Shown here one piece after another: positions 33,287 through 42,805 of a stretch of 64,000 nt of DNA (position 1 is its first letter; every line of letters begins with the position of its first letter). Both the position numbers and the translations under genes were made by a program. Under the pieces are notes generated by a model, which saw only the letters and a list, made by a program, of their open reading frames with translations, made no database searches and was not told the DNA's origin. Origin of the DNA: Sphingomonas ginsenosidivorax (GTDB lineage Bacteria; Pseudomonadota; Alphaproteobacteria; Sphingomonadales; Sphingomonadaceae); NCBI RefSeq assembly GCF_007995065.1, contig NZ_VOQR01000001.1, positions 1,243,001 to 1,307,000 of the forward strand. The letters run 5' to 3'.

Positions 33287-34804
33287 GTGCGCCGTCTGCT
33301 GCTCGGCAGCGCGCTGATCGTACCGATGACGCAGGCCTCGGCGGAAACGCTTCGCGAGGCGCTGCTCAAGGCCTATTCGACCAATCCCACGATCACCGCG
33401 CAGCGCGCGCAACAGCGCGCGACCGACGAGAACGTCCCCATCGCCCGCGCCGCCGGGCTGCCCTCCGCCAACGCGACCGGTGACTATACCGAGTTCGTCG
33501 TCAACGCGGCGAACAACTTCCTCGCCCCGCAGCGGCAGGGCGTCGCCGGCGCCAATGTCTCGATCCCGTTGTACAGGGGTGGGCAGGTCCGCAATTCGGT
33601 CGCCGCCGCCCAGACCCGCGTCGAAGCCGGCCGCGCGCAGCTGCGCGGGACCGAGGCGGATCTGTTCACCAACGTCGTCGCCGCGTACATGGACGTGATC
33701 CGCGACGAGGCGATCGTCGGGCTCAACACGCAGAACGTCCGCGTCCTCGACGTCAACCTCCAGGCGAGCCGCGACCGCTTTCAGGTCGGCGACCTGACGC
33801 GCACCGACGTCGCTCAGTCCGAGGCGCGGCTCGCGCTCGCCCGCGCGCAGCTCCAGTCGGCGCAGGCGCAGCTGATTTCCAGCCGCGAAAGCTATGTCCG
33901 TCTCGTCGGCACTCCGGCGGGAATCCTCGAGACGCCGCCGACCTTGCCGCATCTGCCCGACAGCCCGGCGTCGGCGGTCACCGTCGCGATCGACAACAAC
34001 CCCGTCCTGCTCGCCGCGGCGAAGGAGCGCGACGCGACCCGCTACGATATCGGCGTCGCGCGGGCGAGCCGCCTGCCGCAGGTGTCCGCCGTCGGGGGCG
34101 CGAGCTACACCAACTATCTCAACTCGATCCCGCCGAGCGGCGGCGGGCTCGGTGCGGGCACCACCCCCAATGCGAACAAGGCGGTGCGGGCCGGACTCTC
34201 GCTGACGATGCCGCTGTTCCAGGGCGGGCGTCCCGCCGCGCAGGTGCGCCAGGCCGAAGCGCTGCGCAGCCGCGCGATCGAGAACGTCACCGCGACCGAG
34301 CGCAACGTCATCGCGCAGGCGCGCTCGGCCTATGCGGTGTGGCGCTCGTCCGAACAGGTGATCCAGTCGTCCGAGACCGCGGTCAACGCCAACAAGCTCA
34401 GCCTCGAGGGGGTCCGCGCCGAGAACAGCGTCGGCACGCGCACCATCCTCGACATCCTCAACGCCGAGCAGGAACTGCTCAACAGCCAGGTGACGCTCGT
34501 GACGGCGCGCCGCGACGCCTATGTCGCGGGCTTCGCGCTGCTCGCCGCGATGGGCGAGGCGGAGGCGCGCGACCTCGGGCTCGACGGCGGCGTGCTCTAC
34601 GATCCGGTCGCGAACTACAACCGCGTGCGGCGGAAAATCTGGGATTGGGGCGGCGACGGCGAGCCCGTCGCGGTCGCCACGCGGACCGTCCAGTCGCCCG
34701 CGCAGGACGCCGTGGTGAGGCGGCCGCAGGACGAATTGCTCGACAGCCCGGTTGACAGAAGCCCCGGACTGACCACAGGTGCAGCCTCGCCGAACCGCCA
34801 ATAG
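33287..34804 (+). CDS. tolC: TolC-family outer membrane efflux protein
   Basis: The 505-residue protein has a signal peptide (MRRLLLGSALIVPMTQASA) and two structural repeats of the TolC type. LREALLKAYSTNPTI opens the fold, with VSIPLYRGGQVRNSVA and LTMPLFQGGRPAAQVRQAEAL at equivalent barrel positions, and GTRTILDILNAEQELLNS near the C-terminus. It forms the trimeric outer-membrane channel for type I secretion and RND efflux. The GTG at 33287 has GGGGGG seven nt ahead; GTG at 33269 is an alternative. Confidence 0.94.
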   Translation: MRRLLLGSALIVPMTQASAETLREALLKAYSTNPTITAQRAQQRATDENVPIARAAGLPSANATGDYTEFVVNAANNFLAPQRQGVAGANVSIPLYRGGQVRNSVAAAQTRVEAGRAQLRGTEADLFTNVVAAYMDVIRDEAIVGLNTQNVRVLDVNLQASRDRFQVGDLTRTDVAQSEARLALARAQLQSAQAQLISSRESYVRLVGTPAGILETPPTLPHLPDSPASAVTVAIDNNPVLLAAAKERDATRYDIGVARASRLPQVSAVGGASYTNYLNSIPPSGGGLGAGTTPNANKAVRAGLSLTMPLFQGGRPAAQVRQAEALRSRAIENVTATERNVIAQARSAYAVWRSSEQVIQSSETAVNANKLSLEGVRAENSVGTRTILDILNAEQELLNSQVTLVTARRDAYVAGFALLAAMGEAEARDLGLDGGVLYDPVANYNRVRRKIWDWGGDGEPVAVATRTVQSPAQDAVVRRPQDELLDSPVDRSPGLTTGAASPNRQ

Positions 34805-34834
34805 AGGCGGTGGCCACGATTCGGGACGCCGCGC

Positions 34835-35347
34835 ATGGGGGATATCAGCGTAGAGCCGTCGATGGAGGAGATCCTCTCGTCGATCAAACGGATCATCGCG
34901 GAGGAAGGCGACACGCCGCCCGGTCGTCAGCGCCGTAGCGCACGCGCGCCCATCGTGACCCAACCGATCGACCTCGACGACATGGACGAGGACGAGATTC
35001 TCGAACTGAGCGATCCGATGCCGATGGTCGACCGTACGCCTTCCCCGCGCGCCGCGAAGCCTGCGCCCGAGCCCGCGACCCCGCCGCGCCCCGCGCCGCC
35101 CGCGGTCGATGCCGATCCGGAGGCCGACCCCATCGTCTCGCGCCAGACCGCTGCCGCTGCGCGTGCGCCGCTCGAGGCGCTGTCGCGGATGATGGTCAAG
35201 CCCGATCCGTCGAGCGACGGCACGCTGGAGGGTCTCGTCCGCGACATGCTCCGCCCGATGCTGCGCGAATGGATCGACGCCAACGTCCCCGCCATGGTCG
35301 AAGAGATGGTGGCCAAAGAAATCAAGAAGATCACCGGCCAGGCCTAA
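34835..35347 (+). CDS. popZ: PopZ/DUF2497-like polar organizing protein
   Basis: The 170-residue protein has the PopZ layout: a short N-terminal helix (EPSMEEILSSIKRIIAEE), a disordered acidic and proline-rich middle (residues 40-110), and a C-terminal oligomerisation region (LEGLVRDMLRPMLREWIDANVPAMVEEMVAKEI). In Caulobacter this protein anchors the chromosome pole. It lies 30 nt downstream of tolC and upstream of valS. Polar function in this organism is inferred. Confidence 0.9.
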   Translation: MGDISVEPSMEEILSSIKRIIAEEGDTPPGRQRRSARAPIVTQPIDLDDMDEDEILELSDPMPMVDRTPSPRAAKPAPEPATPPRPAPPAVDADPEADPIVSRQTAAAARAPLEALSRMMVKPDPSSDGTLEGLVRDMLRPMLREWIDANVPAMVEEMVAKEIKKITGQA

Positions 35348-35352
35348 ACCCA

Positions 35353-35473
35353 TCCTCCCCCGCCAGGGGGAGGTGGCAGGCGCAGCCTGACGGAGGGGGC
35401 GGAAAGGGCGACATCGGTTCCGTGTCCGCCCCCTCCGTCACCTGCGGTGCCACCTCCCCTTGGCGGGGGAGGA
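35353..35473. repeat. Dispersed inverted repeat, family 1, copy B
   Basis: A 121-bp imperfect palindrome with the same termini as copy A (TCCTCCCCCGCCAGGGGGAG) and inner GACGGAGGGGGCGG arms. It begins 6 nt after the popZ stop and could act as a strong hairpin at the end of that transcript, ahead of valS. Confidence 0.9.
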
Positions 35474-35525
35474 TTGCAACGGACAGGCCTAGGCTTGGCA
35501 GCCCCCGCCCGCTAAGGCGGCAGCC

Positions 35526-38306
35526 ATGAGCGAACTTCCCAAAACCTTCGACCCTGCCTCCATCGAAGCGCGCTGGTACGCGCATTGGGAGGAGACCGGC
35601 GCGTTCCGGCCCGACCGGCCCAACGCCGAACCCTGGACGATCGTCAACCCGCCGCCCAACGTCACCGGCTCGCTGCATATCGGGCACGCGCTCGACAACA
35701 CGCTGCAGGACATCCTGACGCGTCACGCGCGCCTCAAGGGCAAGGACGCGCTCTGGGTGGTCGGCACCGATCATGCCGGCATCGCCACGCAGATGGTCGT
35801 CGAGCGCCAGATGGGCGCCATGTCCCCCCCGCAGAAGCGCACCGACCTGACCCGCGAGGAGTTCGTCGCGAAGGTCTGGGCGTGGAAGGAAGAGAGCGGC
35901 GGCGAGATCACGCAGCAGCTGCGCCGGCTCGGCTGCTCGATGGACTGGAAGAACGAACGCTTCACGATGGACGAGGGCTTTTCGAAGGCCGTCGTGAAGG
36001 TCTTCGTCGCGCTGCACGACCAGGGCCTGCTCTACCGCGACAAGCGGCTGGTGAACTGGGACCCCGGCCTCGGCACCGCGATCAGCGACCTCGAGGTCGA
36101 GACGCGCGAGATCAAGGGCAGCTTCTGGCATCTGCGCTATCCGCTCGAGGACGGGTCGGGCTTCATCGAGGTCGCGACGACGCGCCCCGAGACGATGCTC
36201 GCCGACATGGCGGTCGCGGTGAACCCGTCCGACGAGCGCTACACCGCGCTGGTCGGCAAGAAGGTCCGCCTGCCGATCACCGGCCGCCTGATCCCGGTCG
36301 TCGCCGACGACCATGCCGATCCCGAACTCGGATCGGGCGCGGTCAAGATCACGCCCGGCCACGACTTCAACGACTTCGAGGTGGGCAAGCGCGCGGGCAT
36401 GAAGGCCGGCGAGATGCTCAACATGCTCGATGCCAAGGCACGCGTCGTGCAGGTGTCCGACGGGCTGATCCCAGCCGACCTGCTCGGCCTTTCGACCGCA
36501 GAGGCGCGGAAAGCCGTCGTTGCGCAGCTGAAGGCCGAGGGCTTCCTGATCGCGCACGTCGACAAGGAGGGCGTCGAGCACGACGCCGAACCGCGCACGA
36601 TCCAGACGCCGTATGGCGACCGCTCGGGCGTGGTGATCGAGCCTTGGCTGACCGACCAATGGTATGTCGACGCCGACACGCTCGCCCGCCCCGCGATCGA
36701 GGCGGTCCGCGTCGGCGCGATCTCCATCGTGCCCAAGACCTGGGAGAAGACGTTCTTCAACTGGATGGAGAACATCCAGCCCTGGTGCGTGTCGCGGCAG
36801 CTGTGGTGGGGGCACCAGATTCCGGCGTGGTTCGGGCCCGACGGCACCGCCTACGTCGCGGAGACCGAGGCCGAGGCGCAGGCGAAGGCAGGCGAGGGGG
36901 TGACCCTGACGCGCGACCCTGATGTGCTGGACACGTGGTTTTCCAGTGCCTTGTGGCCGTTTGCTACGCTCGGGTGGGATGGTGAAGAATCCCCCTCCCG
37001 CTCGCGGGAGGGGCTAGGGGAGGGCCTGTCCACGGACGGCGCCTCCGCCGTGACAAGCCCTCCCCCAACCCCTCCCGCAAGCGGGAGGGGAGTCTTGGAC
37101 GGTCGCTACCCGAACGACGTCCTCATCTCGGGCTTCGACATCCTGTTCTTCTGGAACGCGCGGATGATGATGCAGGGGCTGCACTTCATGAAGGACGTGC
37201 CGTTCCGCACGCTCTACCTCCACGGCCTCGTCCGCGCCGCCGACGGCGCGAAGATGTCGAAGTCGAAGGGCAACACGGTCGATCCGCTCGGCCTGATCGA
37301 CCGCTACGGCGCCGACGCGCTGCGCTTCTTCATGGCGGCGATGGAGAGCCAGGGCCGCGACATCAAGATGGATGAGAAGCGCGTCGAGGGCTATCGCAAC
37401 TTTGCGACCAAGCTCTGGAACGCCGCGCGATTCGCGCAGGCCAACGGCATCGTCGCCAGCACGACGCTGGAGGCACCGCACGCCGAGCTCGCGGTCAACA
37501 AGTGGATCATCGCCGAGACGATCGCGACCGTCCAGGCGGTCGACCTCGCGCTCGCCGACTATCGCTTCGACGGCGCCGCCAACGCGATCTACCAGTTCGT
37601 CTGGAGTCGCTTCTGCGACTGGTATCTCGAACTGATCAAGCCGCAGATGGTCAGCGACGAGCGCGGGACAATCGACGAGGAATCGAAGGCGGTCGCCGGC
37701 TGGGTGCTCGATCAGATCCTCGTCCTGCTCCACCCGTTCATGCCGTTCATCACCGAGGAACTGTGGCACGCGATGGGCCCGCGCGATCACGACCTGATCC
37801 TCGCGAGCTGGCCGATGGCCGACGCGCGGTCGCTCGATCCGGAGGCGAGCAGGGAGGTCGACTGGCTGATCCGCCTGGTCCAGGAAATCCGCACCGCGCG
37901 CAACGAACTGAACGTCCCGCCTGGCGCGCGCCTGCCGCTGCACGTCCGCGACGCCAACGCGGCGACGCTCGCGCGGCTGGAGCGCCAGGCGCCCGCATTG
38001 GCACGGCTCGCCCGCGTCACGCACGCCGAGGGCGAAGCCACCGGCGGCGCGGCGCAGGTCGTGGTCGACGAAGCGACCTTCGTCCTGCCGCTGGAGGGCG
38101 TCATCGACCTCGACTCCGAGCGCACCCGCCTGACCAAGGCGATCGCCGCGGCAGAGAAGGAGCGCGACGCGCTGTCGGGGCGTCTCGGCAATGCGAGCTT
38201 CGTCGAACGCGCGAAGCCCGAGGCGGTGGAGAAGGCCAAGGCGGACCACGCCGACAAGGCCGCCGAAGCCGCACGGTTGCAGGCGGCACTCGGCCGGCTG
38301 GGGTAG
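35526..38306 (+). CDS. valS: Valyl-tRNA synthetase carrying an in-frame repeat-derived insertion
   Basis: The 926-residue class I synthetase has HIGH (51-54 in GSLHIGH), an editing domain, KMSKS (576-580), an anticodon-binding domain and the C-terminal coiled coil. It charges tRNA-Val in the cytoplasm. Between TLGW and RYPNDVL, where relatives have roughly ten residues, there are about 43. Codons 489-522 (36990-37091) coincide with a palindromic repeat and encode a Ser/Pro/Gly-rich stretch ([13 protein letters not shown] ... [11 protein letters not shown]). The rest looks intact, so the enzyme is presumably active with a surface loop added. Confidence 0.95.
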   Translation: MSELPKTFDPASIEARWYAHWEETGAFRPDRPNAEPWTIVNPPPNVTGSLHIGHALDNTLQDILTRHARLKGKDALWVVGTDHAGIATQMVVERQMGAMSPPQKRTDLTREEFVAKVWAWKEESGGEITQQLRRLGCSMDWKNERFTMDEGFSKAVVKVFVALHDQGLLYRDKRLVNWDPGLGTAISDLEVETREIKGSFWHLRYPLEDGSGFIEVATTRPETMLADMAVAVNPSDERYTALVGKKVRLPITGRLIPVVADDHADPELGSGAVKITPGHDFNDFEVGKRAGMKAGEMLNMLDAKARVVQVSDGLIPADLLGLSTAEARKAVVAQLKAEGFLIAHVDKEGVEHDAEPRTIQTPYGDRSGVVIEPWLTDQWYVDADTLARPAIEAVRVGAISIVPKTWEKTFFNWMENIQPWCVSRQLWWGHQIPAWFGPDGTAYVAETEAEAQAKAGEGVTLTRDPDVLDTWFSSALWPFATLGWDGEESPSRSREGLGEGLSTDGASAVTSPPPTPPASGRGVLDGRYPNDVLISGFDILFFWNARMMMQGLHFMKDVPFRTLYLHGLVRAADGAKMSKSKGNTVDPLGLIDRYGADALRFFMAAMESQGRDIKMDEKRVEGYRNFATKLWNAARFAQANGIVASTTLEAPHAELAVNKWIIAETIATVQAVDLALADYRFDGAANAIYQFVWSRFCDWYLELIKPQMVSDERGTIDEESKAVAGWVLDQILVLLHPFMPFITEELWHAMGPRDHDLILASWPMADARSLDPEASREVDWLIRLVQEIRTARNELNVPPGARLPLHVRDANAATLARLERQAPALARLARVTHAEGEATGGAAQVVVDEATFVLPLEGVIDLDSERTRLTKAIAAAEKERDALSGRLGNASFVERAKPEAVEKAKADHADKAAEAARLQAALGRLG
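36990..37091. repeat. Palindromic repeat, family 2, inserted within valS
   Basis: A 102-bp imperfect palindrome. Its left arm has TCCCCCTCCCGCTCGCGGGA and GGGGAGGGCCTGTC; its right arm is the near complement ending GCAAGCGGGAGGGGA. Each arm also folds into a local hairpin. Length is a multiple of three and no stop occurs in the valS frame. A related element lies at 54210-54314. Confidence 0.85.
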
Positions 38307-38322
38307 GGCACCTATCCACAAA

Positions 38323-38410
38323 CCGTCACCCCAGCGAAGGCTGGGGTCTCTCCGTTCGCGGCGGAACGGTTGCCCCGAACGGGAGACCCCAGCCTACGCC
38401 GGGGTGACGG
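38323..38410. repeat. Dispersed inverted repeat (CCGTCACCCC... type) after valS
   Basis: The left arm starts CCGTCACCCCAGCGAAGGCT and the right arm is its near complement ending GGGGTGACGG, with arms of about 35 bp. It begins 16 nt past the valS stop and may terminate valS transcription. It is related in its outer bases to the element at 31331. Confidence 0.85.
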
Positions 38411-38731
38411 AGAGGGGGACGTTGCTCCCTTCACCGTCACCCCGGACGTGCTCCGGGGTCCACCGCGCCGCGAACCAACTGGCCTGAGGGCATGCGGATG
38501 GGTAGATGCCGGAACACGTCCGGCATGACGGAGCTATGCACTTGGTGGCGTACTTTTGGACTGTCCTACAGCCCGCGAATTTGTCACCATCCCCACGTGA
38601 CACGCTACGCCCCTTCCTCGAGGATTCTTCCGGCAATCTCCCGCGGGACGTGATTCCCGACCGGACATAGCCTCAACTTCGACAACTTCCGCCGCCCCGA
38701 CTCGCGGCCGCGCGCAGCAACAGGACGGCCC
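38411..38731. other. Intergenic region with repeat remnants ahead of the MATE gene
   Basis: No gene is seen. A lone arm of the CCGTCACCCCGGACGTGCTC family occupies 38434-38463, and a small hairpin with ATGCCGG...CCGGCAT arms occupies 38506-38526, followed by the same TGACGG tail. The remainder (about 38530-38731) should hold the MATE promoter; no clear -35/-10 pair was found. Confidence 0.5.
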
Positions 38732-40159
38732 GTGGCAAGACCCCAACGCGACCTCACCACCGGCCATATTGGCCGTACGCTCCTGGCCTTCGCGCTGCCG
38801 ACCCTGGGATCGAACATCCTCCAGTCGCTCAACGGGTCGATCAACGCGATCTGGGTCGGGCGGTATCTGGGCGAAGGCGCGCTGGCCGCGACGTCGAACG
38901 CCAACATCATCATGTTCCTGATGTTCGGCGCGGTGTTCGGGTTCGGCATGGCCGCCACGATCCTCGTCGGGCAGAGCTTCGGGCGCGGCGACGCGGACGG
39001 CGCGCGCCGCGCGTTCGGATCCGCGGTCGGGCTGGTGTTCGGCGGCGCGGCGGTGATCGCGATGCTCGGCTGGATCTTCGCGCCGGAGATCCTGCACCTG
39101 CTCGCGACCCCCGGCGACGCGATGCCGCTCGCGCTTGCCTATCTGCGCGTCATCTTCCTGGGGCTGCCCGCGTCGATGATGATGGTGCTGATCATGATGG
39201 GCCTGCGCGGCTCGGGCGATTCGATGACGCCGCTGTGGTTCATGGGGCTCAGCGTCGTGCTCGACAGCGGCCTCAACCCCTTGCTGATCGCCGGCATCGG
39301 ACCGTTTCCACGGATGGGGATCGCCGGTTCGGCGACCGCGACGCTGATCGCCAACCATATCGCGCTGCTGGGCCTCGTCGCCTATCTCTACATCCGCGAC
39401 CTCCCGATCCGGCTGCGCGGCGCCGAGCTCCGCTACCTCCGCCCGTCCGCCGCGCTGACCGGCACGATCGTGCGGAAAGGCCTGCCGATGGGCGCGCAGA
39501 TGCTCGTCATGTCGACCGCCGGGCTGACGATGGTCGGACTTGTCAACCGTCTCGGCGTCGACACCGCGGCGGCCTATGCGGTGTCGCAGCAGCTCTGGAC
39601 CTATATCCAGATGCCGGCGCTCGCGATCGGTGCCGCGGTCAGTTCGATGGCGGCGCAGAATATCGGCGCGCGGCGATGGGACCGCGTCGGGGACATCACC
39701 AAATACGGCCTGATCTTCAACGTCGCGCTGACGGGCACGATGGTGCTGGCGGTGATCCTGTTCGATCGGCCGGTGATGACGCTGTTCGTTCCCGATACCA
39801 GCCCCGCGCTGCCGATCGCGCGGCATATCCAGCTGATCGCGAGCTGGAACTTCATCGTGTTCGGCGCGACGATGGTGCTGTTCTCGACCGTCCGCGCGAA
39901 CGGCGCGGTGCTGATGCCGCTGCTGTTCCTGTTCGTCTCGATGTACCCGGTACGGATCGGCTTCGCGTTGGTAGCGCAGCGCTGGATCGGCTCCGACGCG
40001 ATCTGGTGGAGCTTCCCAGCCGGCTCAGTCGCGAACCTGGTGATGGGGATCGGCTATTACCGCTACGGCAACTGGCGCAAGGGGTCACTCGTCGTGCCCG
40101 AGGACGAGCCGACCCAACCGCTCACCGAGCCCGCCGGCCGACTACAGCCAACGGGGTGA
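38732..40159 (+). CDS. MATE-family multidrug efflux transporter
   Basis: The 475-residue protein shows about twelve membrane helices in two related halves. MATE motifs include LPTLGSNILQSLNGSINAIWVG, FGFGMAATILVGQSFGRGD in the first half and PMGAQMLVMSTAGLTMVGLVNRLG, QLWTYIQMPALAIGAAVSSMAAQNIGA in the second. It exports cationic compounds in exchange for Na+ or H+. The start is a GTG at 38732. It sits between two repeat-rich gaps. Confidence 0.93.
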   Translation: MARPQRDLTTGHIGRTLLAFALPTLGSNILQSLNGSINAIWVGRYLGEGALAATSNANIIMFLMFGAVFGFGMAATILVGQSFGRGDADGARRAFGSAVGLVFGGAAVIAMLGWIFAPEILHLLATPGDAMPLALAYLRVIFLGLPASMMMVLIMMGLRGSGDSMTPLWFMGLSVVLDSGLNPLLIAGIGPFPRMGIAGSATATLIANHIALLGLVAYLYIRDLPIRLRGAELRYLRPSAALTGTIVRKGLPMGAQMLVMSTAGLTMVGLVNRLGVDTAAAYAVSQQLWTYIQMPALAIGAAVSSMAAQNIGARRWDRVGDITKYGLIFNVALTGTMVLAVILFDRPVMTLFVPDTSPALPIARHIQLIASWNFIVFGATMVLFSTVRANGAVLMPLLFLFVSMYPVRIGFALVAQRWIGSDAIWWSFPAGSVANLVMGIGYYRYGNWRKGSLVVPEDEPTQPLTEPAGRLQPTG

Positions 40160-40167
40160 CCCCTTTA

Positions 40168-40290
40168 TCCTCCCCCGCCAGGGGGAGGTGGCAGGCGAAG
40201 CCTGACGGAGGGGGCGGATCGGCTAACAGCGGTTTCGTGTCCGCCCCCTCCGTCTGCCTGCGGCAGCCACCTCCCCCTGGCGGGGGAGGA
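40168..40290. repeat. Dispersed inverted repeat, family 1, copy C
   Basis: A 123-bp imperfect palindrome almost identical in its arms to copies A and B, with a different central 20-25 bp. It lies between the convergent MATE and lipid-kinase genes, where it could serve as a bidirectional hairpin terminator. Confidence 0.9.
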
Positions 40291-40303
40291 TCATCGCGGA
40301 ACC

Positions 40304-41194
40304 CTAAGGCTGCACCGGCGCCATCACCCGGATGATGCCGGCGGCGATCTTCGCGGTGACCGGGGTTCGTGCCAGCACCTCGCCGTCGATCGAGATCGGC
40401 AATTTGGGGATGGTGTCGACGCGGATGCTCTTGCCGCGGAAGTCGCGGACCTCCTCGTGCCGCGATTCGTGGCGCAGCACGCTTGCGACCCAGTTGTGGA
40501 TCAGCCGGCGCTTCATCTTGCCCATCACTGCCTGGACCACGATCTCGCCCGAATCGACCGCCGCGGCATCCACCAGCTCGGTGCCGCCATGATAGGGGCC
40601 GTTCGAGATCCGGACCTCGACGACGCGCATCCGGACCGCGTCGTCGCCCTCGCCGACGATCAGCGTGAAGGGCCGGAATCGCATGAACTGATACGCCGCC
40701 CAGCCGAGATAGCCGACGCGCCCGAGGATCTTCTTCAGCCCGTGCGGCACGGTCTCGGCGATCTTCGGGCTGATCCCCATCGCCGCGCAATTGGCGAAAT
40801 AGTCGCCGTCGATCATCCCCAGGTCGATCCGGCGCGGCGCCCCCGTCCGGATCACCTCGACCGCGCCCTCGATCGTCAGCGGGATCCCCAGCGTGCGCGC
40901 GAAGCTGTTCGCGGTGCCGAGCGGCAGGACGCCGAGGATGACGTCATGGCCGACCATCAGGTCGACCAGCCCGCTGATCGTGCCGTCGCCGCCGCCGAGG
41001 ATCAGCAGGTCCGGCTTCTTCGCCAGCGCCTTCAGCACGGTCGCTTCGAGCTCGCCCGGATTTTCGACCGCATGCGCGTCGACGTCGTAGGGCAGGCCCG
41101 ACATCGCGGCACAGGCGCGCTTGAACAACGCCTGTCCCTTGCGCGACTTGGCGTTGACGACGAGCGCGGCGGAGCGGATCTGGGTGTCTGGCAT
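40304..41194 (-). CDS. Diacylglycerol/lipid kinase (YegS/DagK catalytic domain)
   Basis: The 296-residue protein has AALVVNAKSRKG, the nucleotide motif LLILGGGDGTISGLVDLMVGH, and VLPLGTANSFARTLGIP, all typical of DAGK catalytic domains, followed by a beta-rich C-terminal domain (RIDLGMIDGDYFANCAAMG ... ISIDGEVL). It would phosphorylate a lipid such as diacylglycerol or a sphingoid base. The latter is worth considering in a sphingolipid-making group, but specificity cannot be read. AGGG lies 5 nt before the ATG. Confidence 0.9.
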   Translation of the reverse strand: MPDTQIRSAALVVNAKSRKGQALFKRACAAMSGLPYDVDAHAVENPGELEATVLKALAKKPDLLILGGGDGTISGLVDLMVGHDVILGVLPLGTANSFARTLGIPLTIEGAVEVIRTGAPRRIDLGMIDGDYFANCAAMGISPKIAETVPHGLKKILGRVGYLGWAAYQFMRFRPFTLIVGEGDDAVRMRVVEVRISNGPYHGGTELVDAAAVDSGEIVVQAVMGKMKRRLIHNWVASVLRHESRHEEVRDFRGKSIRVDTIPKLPISIDGEVLARTPVTAKIAAGIIRVMAPVQP

Positions 41195-41273
41195 CGGAGC
41201 CCTCAACGCACGACCGACGGTTTCGAACCCGTAACGCTTGCAAGCTATTTCGGCATCCCGCAAAGCGCGGACC

Positions 41274-42266
41274 ATGACCGCAAGCTATCCCGCGCTTCGC
41301 CTCCGTCGTACCCGGTCCACCGGCTGGAGCCGCCGGCTTCACGCCGAGACCGTGCTGACCCCCGCCGACCTGATCTGGCCGCTGTTCGTCTGCGACGGGC
41401 AGGGGATCGAGGAACCGATCGGCGCGCTGCCGGGCGTGTCGCGCTGGTCGGTCGACAACATCGTCGCACGCGGTCGCGAAGCCCGCGATCTCGGCATCCC
41501 GTGCCTCGCGCTGTTCCCCTACACGCAGCCCGAGCGCCGGACCGAGGATGGCCGCGAGGCGCTCAACCCCGACAATCTGATGTGCCGGGCGATCCGCGCG
41601 CTGAAGGACGCGGTGCCCGATATCGGCGTGCTGACCGACGTCGCGCTCGATCCCTATACCAGCCACGGCCATGACGGGCTGGTCGACGCGGCGGGCTATG
41701 TCGTCAACGACACCACCGCCGACATGCTCGTGCAGCAGGCGCTTAACCAGGCCGCGGCGGGTGCCGACATCATCGCGCCGAGCGACATGATGGACGGCCG
41801 CATCGGCATGATCCGCACCGCGCTAGAGGCGGACGCGCACCACAACGTCCAGATCATGAGCTACGCGGCCAAGTACGCCAGTGCCTTTTACGGCCCGTTC
41901 CGCGACGCGGTCGGCAGCCGCGGGCTGCTGAAAGGCGACAAGAAGACCTATCAGATGGACTCCGCCAACGCCGAGGAAGCGCTGCGCGAGGTCGCGCTCG
42001 ACCTGGCCGAGGGCGCCGATACCGTCATGGTGAAGCCCGGCATGCCCTATCTCGACATCATCGTCCGCGTCCGCCAGGCGTTCGAGGTGCCGGTGTTCGC
42101 CTACCAGGTGTCGGGCGAATATGCGATGATCGAGGCCGCCGTCGCAGCCGGCGCCGCGGACCGCGACGCGATGGTGCTGGAGACGTTGCTGGCGTTCAAG
42201 CGTGCGGGCTGCTCCGGTGTCCTGACCTATCACGCTGCGCATGCGGCCAAGCTCCTCGCGCGATGA
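41274..42266 (+). CDS. hemB: Delta-aminolevulinic acid dehydratase (porphobilinogen synthase)
   Basis: The 330-residue protein matches HemB throughout: LIWPLFVCDG, LALFPYTQPE, SYAAKYASAFYGPFRDAVGS (first Schiff-base region), and GADTVMVKPGMPYLDII (catalytic Lys). It condenses two ALA molecules in heme synthesis. At the zinc site the sequence is DVALDPYTSHGHDG, lacking all three cysteines of zinc-type enzymes, so this is a magnesium-type HemB. The stop overlaps the next ATG (ATGA). Confidence 0.97.
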   Translation: MTASYPALRLRRTRSTGWSRRLHAETVLTPADLIWPLFVCDGQGIEEPIGALPGVSRWSVDNIVARGREARDLGIPCLALFPYTQPERRTEDGREALNPDNLMCRAIRALKDAVPDIGVLTDVALDPYTSHGHDGLVDAAGYVVNDTTADMLVQQALNQAAAGADIIAPSDMMDGRIGMIRTALEADAHHNVQIMSYAAKYASAFYGPFRDAVGSRGLLKGDKKTYQMDSANAEEALREVALDLAEGADTVMVKPGMPYLDIIVRVRQAFEVPVFAYQVSGEYAMIEAAVAAGAADRDAMVLETLLAFKRAGCSGVLTYHAAHAAKLLAR

Positions 42267-42805
42267 TCGAGACCGAGCGACTGGTGCTGCGTCCCTGGCG
42301 TGACGCCGATGTCGAGCCGTTCGCGACGATGTGCAGCGATCCGGAGGTGATGACGCACCTCGGCGGGCCGCAACCGCGCATCGAGGTCGAGGCGATGATT
42401 GCGCGGCAGCAGGCGGTCCAGGCCGCGCAGGGCCATTGCTTCTGGGCGATCGAACGCCGCGACGACGCCGTGCTGCTCGGCTTTTGCGGCCTGCGCATCG
42501 GCGGCCATGCCGGAACCCCGGTGCCCGACGAACTCGAAATCGGCTGGCGGCTCGCGCGGCACGCCTGGGGGCAAGGCTATGCGCGCGAAGCCGCGCTCGC
42601 CAGCGTCGATTGGGCGTGGTCGCATACCGACCGCGACCGCGTTACGGCCTGGACCGTCCCGGCCAATACCGCGTCCTGGGGCCTGATGCGCCGGATCGGG
42701 ATGGCGCACGCGCCGACGCTCGATTTCGACCATCCCGGCTTCCCGGTCGGGCACCCGCTCGGCCGCCATATCGTCTACGCGATCGATCGGCCCGTGCATG
42801 ACTGA
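42263..42805 (+). CDS. GNAT-family N-acetyltransferase (RimJ/RimL type)
   Basis: The 180-residue protein has the GNAT order: ETERLVLRPWRDADVEPFATM, LGFCGLRIGG, ELEIGWRLARHAWGQGYAREAA (acetyl-CoA pyrophosphate loop), and VTAWTVPANTASWGLMRRIGM. It uses acetyl-CoA to acetylate an amine, such as a protein N-terminus or small molecule. It overlaps hemB by ATGA and the next gene by 8 nt. Confidence 0.92.
   Translation: MIETERLVLRPWRDADVEPFATMCSDPEVMTHLGGPQPRIEVEAMIARQQAVQAAQGHCFWAIERRDDAVLLGFCGLRIGGHAGTPVPDELEIGWRLARHAWGQGYAREAALASVDWAWSHTDRDRVTAWTVPANTASWGLMRRIGMAHAPTLDFDHPGFPVGHPLGRHIVYAIDRPVHD

Noticed and set aside
33254..35353. A 699-codon open frame on the minus strand
   Set aside because: It runs antisense to tolC and popZ, both of which have clear family motifs.
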